Source: Epiperipatus broadwayi
Lineage: Eukaryota; Onychophora; Udeonychophora; Euonychophora; Peripatidae
Direction: 5' to 3'
Assembly (NCBI GenBank): GCA_028023455.1
Contig: JAQFVV010011394.1
Span: forward strand, 152,718-216,717
Length of the DNA: 64,000 nucleotides
Shown: positions 58,101-60,836 of the stretch, in pieces
Layout of the letters: the number at the start of each line of letters is the position of its first letter
Position numbering within the stretch: the stretch's first letter is position 1
Made by a program: the position numbers and the translations under genes
Notes under the pieces: model-generated
Seen by the model: only the letters and a program-made list of their open reading frames with translations
The model's database searches: none
What the model was told of the DNA's origin: nothing

Positions 58101-60075
58101 AACATTTATATGGATGCTCATTAATCCTAATCTATCATCCATAATAAAAATTAATTCTGGGATTCTGAAACATACTGACAATCATCAATACTCGGCCATA
58201 TGGTATCATTAGTGTACAGTCAACTATAAAGTCAATTTTCTCTAACAAAAAGAAATGCATCTTGATGTCCAAACACAAACCCCATATAAATAACTTAACC
58301 ATTATTGTTCTCTAGAGCTATCTTAAGATTACAAGACCATAGTATAAATCTATAAGCTTACTCTACTTTAATTTGAATAGTTTTACTGGGATAATTTATA
58401 AATCTCTAAAATATTATGCTATAATGAAATTCAACCACACACAGTCTATTCATAAAACAGATAGCTGGAGGAATAAAGACCTTAACACTATTGTTTTTAA
58501 ACTATTATTTAAGAAATTAACTAATAAATAATTAAGAAAATTGACAAATCACATAGTATGATAATTCCTGCTTGACATTTTTATCAACAAAATATAATTC
58601 CATATAGTAAGTAATCTTAACTTATTGTTGACTCTTACTAATTTAATTAATTAACCATAAACAAAATTTCCTTTTGAAAAACATCATTTCAAAGAGAAAA
58701 AATTAAAATTAGCTTAAACCCTCTTTCCTTTTTTGTGTGAAAATAAAAAGGTTTTACACTACTGCATTTTAGAGGGAAGCTAATATAAAGAGGGAAAAAA
58801 ATTTTCCATGAAAAAAAAATATTATTACCAATTATTACTTAATTTAAAAATTGTCTATAAATGTAGATATAATGTGCACATTACAATATTTTAGATTACC
58901 ATAGTTTGGTTTTTCTTACAAGTCTCTTTTTTATAGTTGTAATTTTTTGGTTTTTCCATGTTGGTTTTTCTTCTTGCATGCTTTTCCATCAATCACATAC
59001 ATCCAGGGTAATATACATAATAAAATGTATCCATATTTTCAGGTTTCAAACAACTAGAATTTTTTTCATCTTTCCAGCATAATAATTTACAGGTCAGGCT
59101 AATACACATAATGAATTTATCCATTTTTTTAATCTACTATTTTCAGGTCAGGCAAACACATTAGAAAGAGACAGTCATATTATAGAATGGAGACCAGGCT
59201 TGTTGCAGATTACTTTAGGGCTCTTCTTTTTCTTGTACATTTTTTTCTAGTGAACAGGTTATATAATGAGGTTTAATGATGACCATCTTCTAATTAAAAC
59301 TTAGAACACAGTTTTCTTCAAATCCATTTTAGAAAATATTTTTCTAAGCTAGTAGTGGGATGAATCTTACTTCAGACTACTAAAACTATTTCACACTGTT
59401 TTCTTCACAACTAAACCAGTGCTCCTGCACTCTTCAACATTTGGATTCAGACAACTGTGATTGTTTCATCAACATTTGAATCAAGAAGTATAAACTTTTA
59501 AATAAATTAATAATTGATATTATATAAAAAAAAACATATCAGAAAATTAAATCTTACTATTTCCCCATTCTAAATTTATTTTAATTTAAAAAGCTTGTAA
59601 TATTTGACATGGCCAGAGTTGGTTACTGTGTACAATGTTATAATATATTGCATCTCTTTAATAAAATAAAAAAAATAAATAAATATAGAATACTATTCAC
59701 AAACATTATAAATAATACTAACTTCAGTTGAGCCAGTAAATGCTACTTTAGAGACATCAATATGAGTAGCAAGAATGCTTCCTAATTCACCATTGCCAGT
59801 CACAATATTAATAACACCTGGAGGTAAACTAAATGCAAAGTGAATATTGAGTTTTTGGCACATTTAAAAATTAAAACAATATGAACAATAAAAAAATATT
59901 AAAATTGTAATGACTTACCCAGCTTCAGAACAAATTTCAGCAAATAACAATGCAGAAAGCCTAGTATGGGAAGCTGGCTTCAATACAACAGTGTTTCCCA
60001 CTGCTAATGCTGGACATACCTTCCAGGCAAGTAACATTAATGGAAAATTCCAAGGAATAATGGCTGCTACAACAC
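841..60075 (-). CDS. ALDH16A1: ALDH16A1-like aldehyde dehydrogenase, 11 C-terminal exons (5' end outside window)
   Basis: Split gene read from 60075 down to the stop at 841-843. The eleven exons total 1967 bp and stay in frame through every junction, giving 655 residues (the first codon is split). Family ALDH16A1 proteins are about 800 residues, so roughly 150 N-terminal residues are missing. First ALDH domain (visible residues 1-320): PWNFPL holds the oxyanion Asn (residue 10), FTGSTEVGK is the cofactor loop (83-91), LELGGK holds the general-base Glu (107), QVCSAGS holds the nucleophile Cys (141), and EVFGPV holds the cofactor-ribose Glu (238). A linker follows, then a shortened second ALDH-like domain (about 371-655) that keeps the fold pattern but not PWN, ELGGK or the Cys. 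Family knowledge: NAD(P)-dependent ALDH fold; mammalian members lack the Cys and are considered inactive. The order of the two domains and the match through the C-terminus make the family call firm; enzymatic activity is inferred only. Confidence 0.95.
2220..2342. repeat. Decayed short copy of foldback family 1
   Basis: Ends are inverted: GCAAAATTCCGATACAGTAG on the left against CTACTGTATGTAGAGTTTGC on the right, matching the consensus end GGCAAAACTCTCCATACAGT. The interior keeps the TTTTATGCACAAAC segment of the family. Confidence 0.6.
2556..2672. repeat. Fragment of foldback family 1
   Basis: Matches family order: CACTGACAAAGGCAAAAGTC, CTGTCTGGAGGTGGATATTT, then TCCATTGATTACTC, as in the right arm of better copies at 17.8 and 42.0 kb. 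No terminal end is left. Confidence 0.45.
2700..4230 (+). pseudogene. Dead LINE: reverse transcriptase to C-terminal zinc-knuckle region
   Basis: Non-LTR retrotransposon remnant, read in several frames. From about 2737 it gives a YKRVNR..LW..L block, then after a frameshift [12 protein letters not shown] (reverse transcriptase motif with QGCP), KMERAIE, and a damaged catalytic motif read FANDVF where FADD is expected, followed by [10 protein letters not shown] and SEEKSKV. After stops, the C-terminal part resumes at 3429-3803 with [13 protein letters not shown] and ends in a [18 protein letters not shown] cysteine cluster at about 3935-3995. The 3' end near 4190-4240 matches the end of the copy at 38.8-39.8 kb. 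Frameshifts, in-frame stops and loss of the second Asp mean it is not functional. The clade is not resolved from the sequence alone. Confidence 0.85.
4590..5060 (+). pseudogene. Reverse transcriptase scrap of a second LINE
   Basis: Several stops interrupt a stretch that still reads like the N-terminal part of a non-LTR reverse transcriptase: [10 protein letters not shown], an H/QFGFRK-like block ([11 protein letters not shown] at about 4748-4780), and a TTD-like segment. It lies just beyond the 3' end of the preceding LINE, so it is probably a separate 5'-truncated insertion. Confidence 0.45.
5194..5379 (-). CDS. ALDH16A1: ALDH16A1 exon j
   Basis: 62 whole codons, residues 495-556. [20 protein letters not shown] stands where an active ALDH has the PWNFP block. 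The Asn is absent, as expected of the non-catalytic second domain. The acceptor is TGTTTTAG|GAGACG and the donor CAG|GTAAGTT. The intron to exon i is 170 bp. Confidence 0.94.
5550..5754 (-). CDS. ALDH16A1: ALDH16A1 exon i
   Basis: Residues 426-494, beginning [20 protein letters not shown], the helix that precedes the active-site region in ALDH folds, and running to [15 protein letters not shown]. The acceptor is TTATTTAG|ATGGGC and the donor CAG|GTATGT. Phase agrees with exons h and j. Confidence 0.95.
7003..7285. repeat. Foldback family 1, copy with long left terminus
   Basis: The left end carries the extended terminus: AAACAGCACACGATCACC, then CACAAGCTGTTTTCACAGAG, then GGCAAAACTCTCCATACAGT. 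Family interior follows (CCCAGACTAGTTTCTAGCTT, CTTTCATCAGTGAGGAGCC). The right end stops at CTACTGTATGGAGAG and lacks the outer part. Confidence 0.75.
9951..10219. repeat. Palindrome with duplicated right arm and hairpin-GAAA motif
   Basis: The left arm (9951-10043) is the reverse complement of 10046-10126, and the right arm is then repeated at 10127-10206 (about 81-bp shift). At the axis each arm has CTGAAGAAGACTGCTAGGAC followed by CAGTC and (G)AAAAC. Same motif class as 31.6, 46.7 and 55.0 kb. Confidence 0.8.
12220..12295 (+). repeat. tRNA-like SINE scrap (B-box)
   Basis: Contains GGTTCAAATCCC, a good RNA polymerase III B-box, followed by TATATGGAAAATCCCAGC. A related B-box plus tail occurs at 35.66-35.72 kb, so this is a repeat rather than a tRNA gene. 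Confidence 0.5.
12358..13190. repeat. Compound palindromic foldback element, family 1
   Basis: Left arm about 12360-12712 and right arm about 12821-13180 are reverse complements over nearly their whole length, including a region not found in shorter copies (GAATTCAAAATGAAAACAC; TTAGCTAACTATAAAGC). The outer ends are GAGGCTAAACTCTTCATACA and TTAGCCTCTGTATAACAGC. In the middle (12715-12810) sits one more terminus plus the external ATGGTGATCATGTGATGT segment, as if one element had been inserted into or joined to another. Confidence 0.8.
13470..13637 (-). CDS. ALDH16A1: ALDH16A1 exon h
   Basis: Residues 370-426, start of the second ALDH-like domain, with [20 protein letters not shown], a hallmark of ALDH16A1 after the linker. 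The acceptor is ATTGTAG|TATAGATC and the donor ACAGG|GTAAAT. The split Gly codon is completed by exon i. The intron to exon g is 102 bp (13638-13739). Confidence 0.94.
13740..13891 (-). CDS. ALDH16A1: ALDH16A1 exon g
   Basis: Residues 320-370, beginning GLFEYIK, which closes the first ALDH domain, then a less conserved acidic linker (HEESSESPR). The acceptor is ATTTTAG|GGTTTG. The donor is CCTCG|GTATATA, leaving two bases of an Arg codon that exon h completes with T. Confidence 0.92.
14041..14284. repeat. 120-bp direct tandem duplication
   Basis: Two almost identical 120-bp copies, offset by exactly 120 (e.g. AAGTCTATATTCCTGATCGA at 14045 and 14165). The only differences seen in the core are single bases such as TTTTTCCC against TCTTTCCT. 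The high identity implies a recent duplication. Confidence 0.95.
14760..15112. other. Unassigned GC-richer island
   Basis: Clearly richer in G+C than its surroundings, with blocks such as CAAGGCGAGCGTGGATTAAC. Open frames through it show no family I recognise. It may be part of a mobile element such as an LTR or a SINE composite; no inverted ends or target duplication were found. Confidence 0.3.
16100..16362 (-). pseudogene. 3' end of an RTE-clade LINE
   Basis: The minus strand reads [20 protein letters not shown], then [13 protein letters not shown], a stop where Trp is expected, MDEIRK, a second stop, then [17 protein letters not shown] and FILQWID before its stop. This is the highly characteristic C-terminus of RTE reverse transcriptase ORFs. 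It is followed by a TAATGATGATGATAATAATT tail, as RTE elements end in short tandem repeats. Two in-frame stops show it is dead. It is 5'-truncated at about 16362. Confidence 0.9.
17694..17970. repeat. Foldback family 1 copy (17.7 kb)
   Basis: Begins AAACATCACATGATCAC, then a damaged end (AACTCTATACATATTGCCAT). Runs through GTGGCTGCTGGAGGGTTGCA, AGATCTAGGTGCAGT, CCAGAAACTAGTCTGGAGAT and CTGGCATCCATTGATTACTC to ATACGTATAGAGAGTTTTG. Confidence 0.7.
18962..19295. repeat. Foldback family 1 copy (19.0 kb)
   Basis: Left end CAAACTCTCCATATAGTAGT; interior with CTTGTGGCTTTCATCAATGA and GAGAGCACTGCACCTAGATC; right end TATTGTATGGAGAATTTGG and the outer GGTGATCATGTGATG. A mariner relic begins immediately after it. 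Confidence 0.75.
19297..20098 (+). pseudogene. Mariner-type transposase relic
   Basis: Several frames and stops, but the order of blocks fits a mariner (IS630/Tc1-mariner superfamily) transposase. Seen in order: a helix-turn-helix block read [20 protein letters not shown] (about 19380-19440); [16 protein letters not shown], corresponding to the first catalytic Asp block (GDETW.YGYDPE) with Asp retained and Glu changed; [20 protein letters not shown], matching the HHEFLP..VN..YYLEVL block; a degraded region with HANPQ; then a PYSLI*F-like block and FPKLK, where active copies have YSPDLAP.DFFLFPKLK; and a C-terminal KIL..VSNNF. Terminal inverted repeats were not found. Dead by multiple stops. 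Confidence 0.85.
21329..21850. repeat. Two direct copies of a repeat with an inner hairpin
   Basis: Copy 1 starts at 21329 and copy 2 at 21602 (shift 273), each beginning AATTCTAAAG(T/A)GAAGGTAAT. Each contains the hairpin GAAAAGATAAGAATGG/CTGTCTTATCTTT (21438-21466 and 21701-21730) and CAATTATATAGGCAAAT. A third copy follows inverted at 22168-22530. Confidence 0.85.
22163..22555. repeat. Inverted third copy of the inner-hairpin repeat
   Basis: Reverse complement of the 21.3-21.85 kb unit. The hairpin is at 22382-22410 (AGACAGCTATTCTTATCTTT), and the junction sequence CTCTTTAGAATTACA occurs at both 22170 and 22510. This indicates it was once part of an array like that at 21.6 kb. Confidence 0.8.
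22830..23000 (+). pseudogene. LINE fragment upstream of the reverse transcriptase domain
   Basis: Reads [14 protein letters not shown], then [19 protein letters not shown]. This corresponds to the segment just before the reverse transcriptase core in many non-LTR elements (..F..LLN.., then ..EV..AI..LKNGKAPG). It breaks off where the KAPGPD block should be. Confidence 0.6.
23874..24990. mobile_element. Non-autonomous hAT-type transposon with 8-bp target duplication
   Basis: The element is 23882-24982 (1101 bp). Its ends are perfect 15-bp inverted repeats, CAGTGGTCTTCAACC. It is flanked on both sides by the 8-bp direct repeat CTCTAGAA (23874-23881 and 24983-24990), the target-site size of hAT transposons. 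The interior has no transposase. It contains two related segments (about 24217-24356 and 24469-24600, both with AAGTCAAAAGTTTTGATCTT and a G-rich run) and homopolymer runs of G or C. The intact ends and target duplication show a genuine insertion event. Confidence 0.92.
25641..25813. repeat. Short internal-deletion copy of foldback family 1
   Basis: AGAGGCAAAAACTCTCCATA at the left. The interior is collapsed to one arm, then TGGCGCTACTGTGTGAAGAA, TTTGCCTCTGTG, CAGCTTGTGTAAGCATAAAG and TATCATGTGATGTTTAATGG. It shows the full right outer terminus. Confidence 0.8.
26155..26397 (-). CDS. ALDH16A1: ALDH16A1 exon f
   Basis: 81 whole codons, residues 239-319, from [13 protein letters not shown] through [16 protein letters not shown] and GTVWINCHN to [16 protein letters not shown]. 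These are the standard C-terminal blocks of a catalytic ALDH domain. The acceptor is TTATTTAG|GTTTTT and the donor GAG|GTATAT. Confidence 0.96.
26632..26870. repeat. Foldback family 1 copy (26.6 kb)
   Basis: Left GCAAAACTTTCCATACAGTA; right CTACTGTATGGAGAGTTTTG, TGTAAGCATAAAGAATGGTG and ATCATGTGATGTCTAATGG. The middle is partly deleted but both arms keep the CATCCATTGATTA block. Confidence 0.85.
27669..29293. mobile_element. 1.6-kb TA-flanked inverted-repeat transposon, no transposase seen
   Basis: Inverted ends match CACCTTTACCCCG(T/C)TTAGCGAT (22 bp, one difference). The ends abut TA on both sides within TATATA. Inside, both subterminal regions have ATTTTACGTCACTG (about 27805 direct and 29166). 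A palindrome (28049-28154 against 28284-28382) is nested in it. The TA target and C-rich end suggest the Tc1/mariner/pogo group, but no transposase is present, so this is inference. Confidence 0.75.
28049..28382. repeat. Palindrome with hairpin-GAAAC motif in its loop
   Basis: Arms 28049-28154 and 28284-28382 are reverse complements (ACAAATTAAAAATCC; TCTCAATACTGAACATATAC). The loop includes ATCCTTGAAAATGACTGT, a short loop, then ACAGTTGAAACGG. The structure resembles the palindrome at 31.6 kb. Confidence 0.75.
30043..30720 (+). repeat. Dispersed repeat copy 1 (paired with 54.03 kb)
   Basis: Shares ordered blocks with 54031-54680: GCTGAGGAATTTAATTA, TCTAGATAAGAGAC, CAGTGGAAATGTAGTTCACG, then after the minisatellite GTGGGAATTG..TATTTGCT. 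GC content is higher than in the flanks. It could be an LTR or the 5' region of a retroelement; no terminal duplications were found. Confidence 0.7.
30388..30632. repeat. 28-bp minisatellite, about 8-9 units
   Basis: Unit GGAGAGCTTCGTTGCAGACC plus AATTCGTT, repeated with point changes and some length variation (a shortened unit near 30500). The unit length is not a multiple of three. This gives long open frames on both strands that are artefacts of the repeat. Confidence 0.95.
30917..31160 (+). pseudogene. RTE-clade LINE 3' end, degraded
   Basis: Reads ERIKGLK, then a damaged [13 protein letters not shown] block, and in a shifted frame [40 protein letters not shown]. This is the same C-terminal pattern as the minus-strand copy at 16.1-16.4 kb. 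It ends near a TTATGATGATAG tail. Frameshifted and dead. Confidence 0.8.
31614..31897. repeat. Palindrome with hairpin-GAAA motif
   Basis: Left arm (ACTATAATGTTCTTTTCATT; CCAAATCAAATTGTAT; TTTTTAAAAACTTTATTTCT) pairs with the right arm ending AATGAAAAGAACATTATAGT. The loop carries CCTTGAAAATGACTAC, an A-rich loop, then GTGGTCGAAATGTTAGG: a 6-bp hairpin (GACTAC/GTGGTC) followed by GAAA. Confidence 0.85.
32790..32859. repeat. 15-bp tandem repeat
   Basis: About 4.7 diverged units of ATTGCATCAT plus five bases. On the minus strand it gives an MMQF-like repeating peptide that is not supported as a gene. Confidence 0.8.
33550..34760. other. Unassigned GC-richer region, possible retroelement LTR
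   Basis: Follows a 12-base G run (33557-33568). Contains G+C-rich blocks quite unlike the intron around it (CAGCGGGTGTAAATACTTGC; CCCCGTCCCCGTAGTACGTG), AATAAA near 34087, and a GT-rich stretch 34660-34745 with repeated GGTTTGG-like words. No coding frame was recognised. An LTR or other promoter-bearing repeat is one reading; no target duplication was found. Confidence 0.35.
35655..35720 (+). repeat. tRNA-like SINE scrap (B-box)
   Basis: GGGTTCAAATCCC followed by CTATAATTACATATAAACTC. The same B-box with a related tail is at 12.25 kb. A cloverleaf cannot be formed, so it is not a tRNA gene. Confidence 0.5.
36291..36685. repeat. Palindromic element, 97-bp arms
   Basis: Arms 36291-36387 and 36588-36685 are about 95% complementary (left begins AATATTAAGCAATTAAATCA). 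The spacer is 200 bp and has AGGTCAAAATGATACCCTTT followed by GACCTG. No coding sequence. MITE-like, family unknown. Confidence 0.85.
37066..37164 (-). CDS. ALDH16A1: ALDH16A1 exon e
   Basis: 33 whole codons, residues 206-238, containing [14 protein letters not shown] (the ALDH 'G.F..PT...V' block). It ends in the Glu that, with VFGPV from exon f, forms the conserved EVFGPV motif. The acceptor is ATTTAG|ATTTTT and the donor GAG|GTAAATA. Too short to stand out as an open frame; found by continuity of the ALDH fold and splice sites. Confidence 0.93.
38765..39800 (-). pseudogene. Second copy of the 2.7-kb LINE, 5'-truncated
   Basis: Minus-strand frames at 39691-39446 and 39440-39243 give [40 protein letters not shown], then [20 protein letters not shown]. 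These are close to the plus-strand copy at 3.43-3.80 kb. A frameshift separates the two frames. The cysteine cluster follows near 39100-39060, and the shared 3' end (GTGGCTAACAGGTTTCT, CTGAGAGATTCCTGACTCCG) is near 38840-38780. It lacks the reverse transcriptase domain, the usual result of 5' truncation. Confidence 0.88.
41814..42176. repeat. Best-preserved foldback family 1 element
   Basis: A near-perfect palindrome. The left arm 41814-41975 begins AGGCAAAACTCTCCATACAG; the right arm ends CTGTATGGAGAGTTTTGCCT at 42126. Each arm contains TAGTGCCACTCAGTGCCAAC, GATGCCAGAAGGCTTGTGCA and CCCCAGACTAGTTTCTGGCT. The axis is around the CACCTAAGGCC region at 41980. The right side continues with the outer terminus TAATGATCATGTGATGTT. 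Confidence 0.95.
42840..43200. repeat. Dispersed repeat related to 60.43 and 61.21 kb
   Basis: Shares TCCAGTGGATATCTGAAACT and ATACACATGTTTAACATA with TGGACATCTGAAACTATGGA and ATACATGTTTAGCATA near 60.48 kb. It also shares AATAATGCAG with 61.39 kb. No coding potential; type unknown. Confidence 0.5.
44430..45280 (+). repeat. Dispersed repeat, copy 1 of an inverted pair
   Basis: Diverged match to the reverse complement of 57830-58615 over about 800 bp: TTATATTTTGTTGATAAAAA, GTCAATTTTCTTAATTATTT, CAATAATGGTTAAGT, GGCCAGAGCATTGATGATG, CATCCAAATAATG and TTGCCCTAAG occur in the same order. Confidence 0.8.
46360..46560. repeat. Inner-hairpin repeat, partial copy
   Basis: The hairpin GAAAAGATAGATGCGATTCT/ATCTTTTC at 46391-46418 is preceded by TTCGCCCATAC and followed by TATCATGTGG, GTATTCATTCATTT and GCGCATGTGC. 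The same order occurs at 63.78-63.95 kb. Confidence 0.75.
46680..47528. repeat. 850-bp palindrome with hairpin-GAAA ends
   Basis: The two halves are reverse complements about position 47104. The outer ends carry TTCTGAAGAAGATTGTTGGG, then GCAATCGAAAACGTC (minus-strand equivalent at 46695-46735). The interior is low-complexity A/T with long T-rich and A-rich strands. Frames inside it are artefacts. Confidence 0.85.
47634..47793. repeat. Right half of a foldback family 1 copy
   Basis: TAGAAACTAGTCTGGAGATA, TAGGTAGGCACTAAATA, AAGTGGCACTATAACGTGGA and TTATCATGTAATGTTTTA follow the order of the right arm at 42 kb. The left half is absent. Confidence 0.65.
48448..48645 (-). CDS. ALDH16A1: ALDH16A1 exon d (catalytic Cys)
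   Basis: 66 whole codons, residues 140-205. The second codon is TGC, the nucleophilic cysteine in [13 protein letters not shown]. The LGDSLD..MGPLID segment usual in active ALDHs follows. The acceptor is TTTGTAG|GTCTGC and the donor GAG|GTAAATG. The Cys is the residue that mammalian ALDH16A1 lacks, so this exon matters for predicting activity. Confidence 0.95.
51570..52055 (-). pseudogene. GIY-YIG endonuclease relic, Penelope-like element type
   Basis: One minus-strand frame (52055 to 51570), interrupted by a single TAA at about 51783-51785, so about 160 codons remain. It reads [20 protein letters not shown], where IYYGE corresponds to the YIGET part of GIY-YIG nucleases and the Arg of INTRLAQ to the conserved catalytic-helix Arg. 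Then [18 protein letters not shown] has the His-containing block typical of GIY-YIG domains attached to Penelope-like retroelements. The C-terminal part reads [15 protein letters not shown] and EAWILKN. No reverse transcriptase was found upstream. The family assignment rests on motif recognition. Confidence 0.6.
52206..52272 (+). repeat. tRNA-derived scrap
   Basis: Starts GCATTGGTGGTTGAGAGGTC, a tRNA-like A-box region. An anticodon-like hairpin GCTGC/CTTAAAA/GCAGT follows. No proper T arm or closing acceptor stem is present, so it is a tRNA pseudogene or SINE head. Confidence 0.45.
52655..52807 (-). CDS. ALDH16A1: ALDH16A1 exon c (catalytic Glu)
   Basis: 51 whole codons, residues 89-139. They begin VGK, completing the FTGSTEVGK loop, contain [10 protein letters not shown] with the general-base Glu at 107, and end at NQGQ. 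The acceptor is TATTTTCAG|GTGGGT and the donor ACAG|GTACTC. Phase 0 at both ends. Confidence 0.95.
53243..53420 (+). mobile_element. Possible Tc1/mariner-type transposon start
   Basis: TACAGGATGGAACAAAAGTA looks like a terminal inverted repeat next to a TA. It is followed about 70 bp later by a frame opening [15 protein letters not shown], like the N-terminus of some transposases (..W.F..Q..FI...). Degenerate, and no matching right end was located. Confidence 0.3.
54031..54680 (+). repeat. Dispersed repeat copy 2 (paired with 30.04 kb)
   Basis: Blocks in the same order as 30043-30720: ACTGAGGAATTTAATTA, TTTCTAGATAAGAGAC, CAGTGGAAATGTAGTTCACG, GAGGGAATTGGTTGTTG and ATACTTGCGG. Here the middle is unique G+C-richer sequence (54340-54590) instead of the 28-bp minisatellite. 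No coding frame recognised. Confidence 0.75.
54971..55270. repeat. Palindrome with hairpin motif at the inner ends
   Basis: The left arm starts TATTCATATATATTAAACTC; the right arm ends TTTAATATATATGAATA. Inside, ACAGTTTCAACTGTCCTGCA and its counterpart GATGAAGACTGCAGGACAAT (then CAAAACTGT) face each other across a 60-bp spacer. Confidence 0.85.
55595..55656 (-). repeat. tRNA-derived SINE scrap
   Basis: The minus strand reads GGGATAGAGTGACAAACTTT, then AGATCATCAGATCGATTCCA, an A-box/B-box-like pair spaced as in a tRNA. The same pattern is at 56.22-56.29 kb. Confidence 0.4.
56215..56285 (-). repeat. tRNA-derived SINE scrap
   Basis: The minus strand reads GAATGGTGGAGTTATGGACC, then AGATCGCAGCTCAAGTCTG: degenerate A- and B-box spacing as at 55.6 kb. 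Stems are not closed. Confidence 0.4.
56725..56790 (+). repeat. tRNA-derived SINE scrap
   Basis: CCTGGTGGTAATAGCGATGA followed at tRNA-like spacing by TTCTGGATTGATTCTCAGC. Only A- and B-box-like signals are visible. Confidence 0.35.
57830..58615 (-). repeat. Dispersed repeat, inverted mate of 44.43-45.28 kb
   Basis: The minus strand matches the 44.4-kb copy in order (see the blocks given there). A 90-codon open frame at 58181-57912 lies within it. It has no counterpart in the 44.4-kb copy and no recognised domain, so it is treated as chance. Confidence 0.8.
59723..59828 (-). CDS. ALDH16A1: ALDH16A1 exon b
   Basis: Visible residues 54-88, from [11 protein letters not shown] to KVAFTGSTE, covering the glycine-rich cofactor-binding loop. 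The acceptor is CATTTAG|TTTACC and the donor GAA|GTTAGT. The split Gly codon from exon a is completed correctly. The intron between exons a and b is only 90 bp (59829-59918). Confidence 0.95.
59919..60075 (-). CDS. ALDH16A1: ALDH16A1 exon a (first visible)
   Basis: Encodes visible residues 1-53, including [13 protein letters not shown] with the oxyanion-hole Asn and the [11 protein letters not shown] segment typical of the ALDH Rossmann domain. The donor is GG|GTAAGTCA at 59918-59917. The acceptor is taken as AAACCAG ending at 60076, which leaves a split Gly codon. An upstream AG (TTTTCAAAACAG) would move the exon start to 60104 and add about ten in-frame residues. Family alignment around the Gly favours the nearer site, but RNA evidence would decide. 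Everything further 5' is outside the window. Confidence 0.92.
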
Positions 60076-60680
60076 CTGGTTTACAAAGAGATTTAGTAAG
60101 ATTACTGTTTTGAAAATAGCAAAATATAAATACTCTCTATATAAGTTGAATGAACTTTTCTCCCACATACAATGTATATGCAATAAGTTAGTACAATTAA
60201 CCCAGTAAAAATAAAAAGTTAAAATATTAATCATATTTAAATTTAAAAACTTTAAGGTTTTGAATACAACTTGGGCTTAAAATATAGTTGAAACTTACAA
60301 GTCATTAGCTCAGAGAATGAGTAAAATGGCCATTGAACTAAAATATTATTGTAGTTGCTTCAATATGAAGGAAGGCCAAATAATTATAGTGATATGGAAG
60401 AATGTTGGCATTACCATTTTGTGTCCACTGATTAAATTAATACAGTGATTTTCCTGTATTCACTGCATTGGGTTTCAAATTTTCTTATGGACATCTGAAA
60501 CTATGGATAATAATAAGTATTTTATAACATACATGTTTAGCATATAAAATTCAAATTATAAACTGATAATAATACATAATAATTGAAGGAATAAATTCTC
60601 AAGATTTAGTAAAATTAATGCAACTTTCCATAATATCAAAGCAATCCATTATGCAGATGAAAATGAATCAATCTCCAATT

Positions 60681-60836
60681 ACCATCCACGATCTTATATA
60701 GATAGTAGTTTTAGACAATGATGTTTATTAGTATGGAAGTTAAATCCACAAAGATTTTACCATCCACGATTTTATATGGATAGTAGTTTTAGACAATGAT
60801 GTTTATTAGTATGGAAGTTAAATCCACAAAGATTTC
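60681..60836. repeat. 78-bp direct tandem duplication
   Basis: ACCATCCACGATCTTATATA at 60681 recurs at 60759 as ACCATCCACGATTTTATATG. The two 78-bp copies differ at only a few positions, so the duplication is recent. Confidence 0.92.

Larger units (their letters stand above)
52808..59722 (-). other. Intron b-c of ALDH16A1 (6.9 kb)
   Basis: Contains a coding-like scrap (52.97-53.10 kb), a possible transposon end (53.24 kb), dispersed repeat copy 2 (54.03-54.68 kb), a palindrome (54.97-55.27 kb), tRNA-like scraps (55.6, 56.25 and 56.75 kb) and the inverted mate of the 44.4-kb repeat (57.83-58.62 kb). The stretch 56.9-57.4 kb is mildly GC-richer and unassigned. Nothing clear at 58.7-59.7 kb. 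Confidence 0.9.

Noticed and set aside
57912-58181. 90-codon open frame on the minus strand
   Set aside because: Lies in a dispersed repeat; the related copy at 44.4 kb does not keep the frame and no domain is recognisable.
59910-60113. Open frame on the plus strand opposite exon a
   Set aside because: Antisense shadow of the ALDH16A1 exon, whose minus-strand translation matches the ALDH family.
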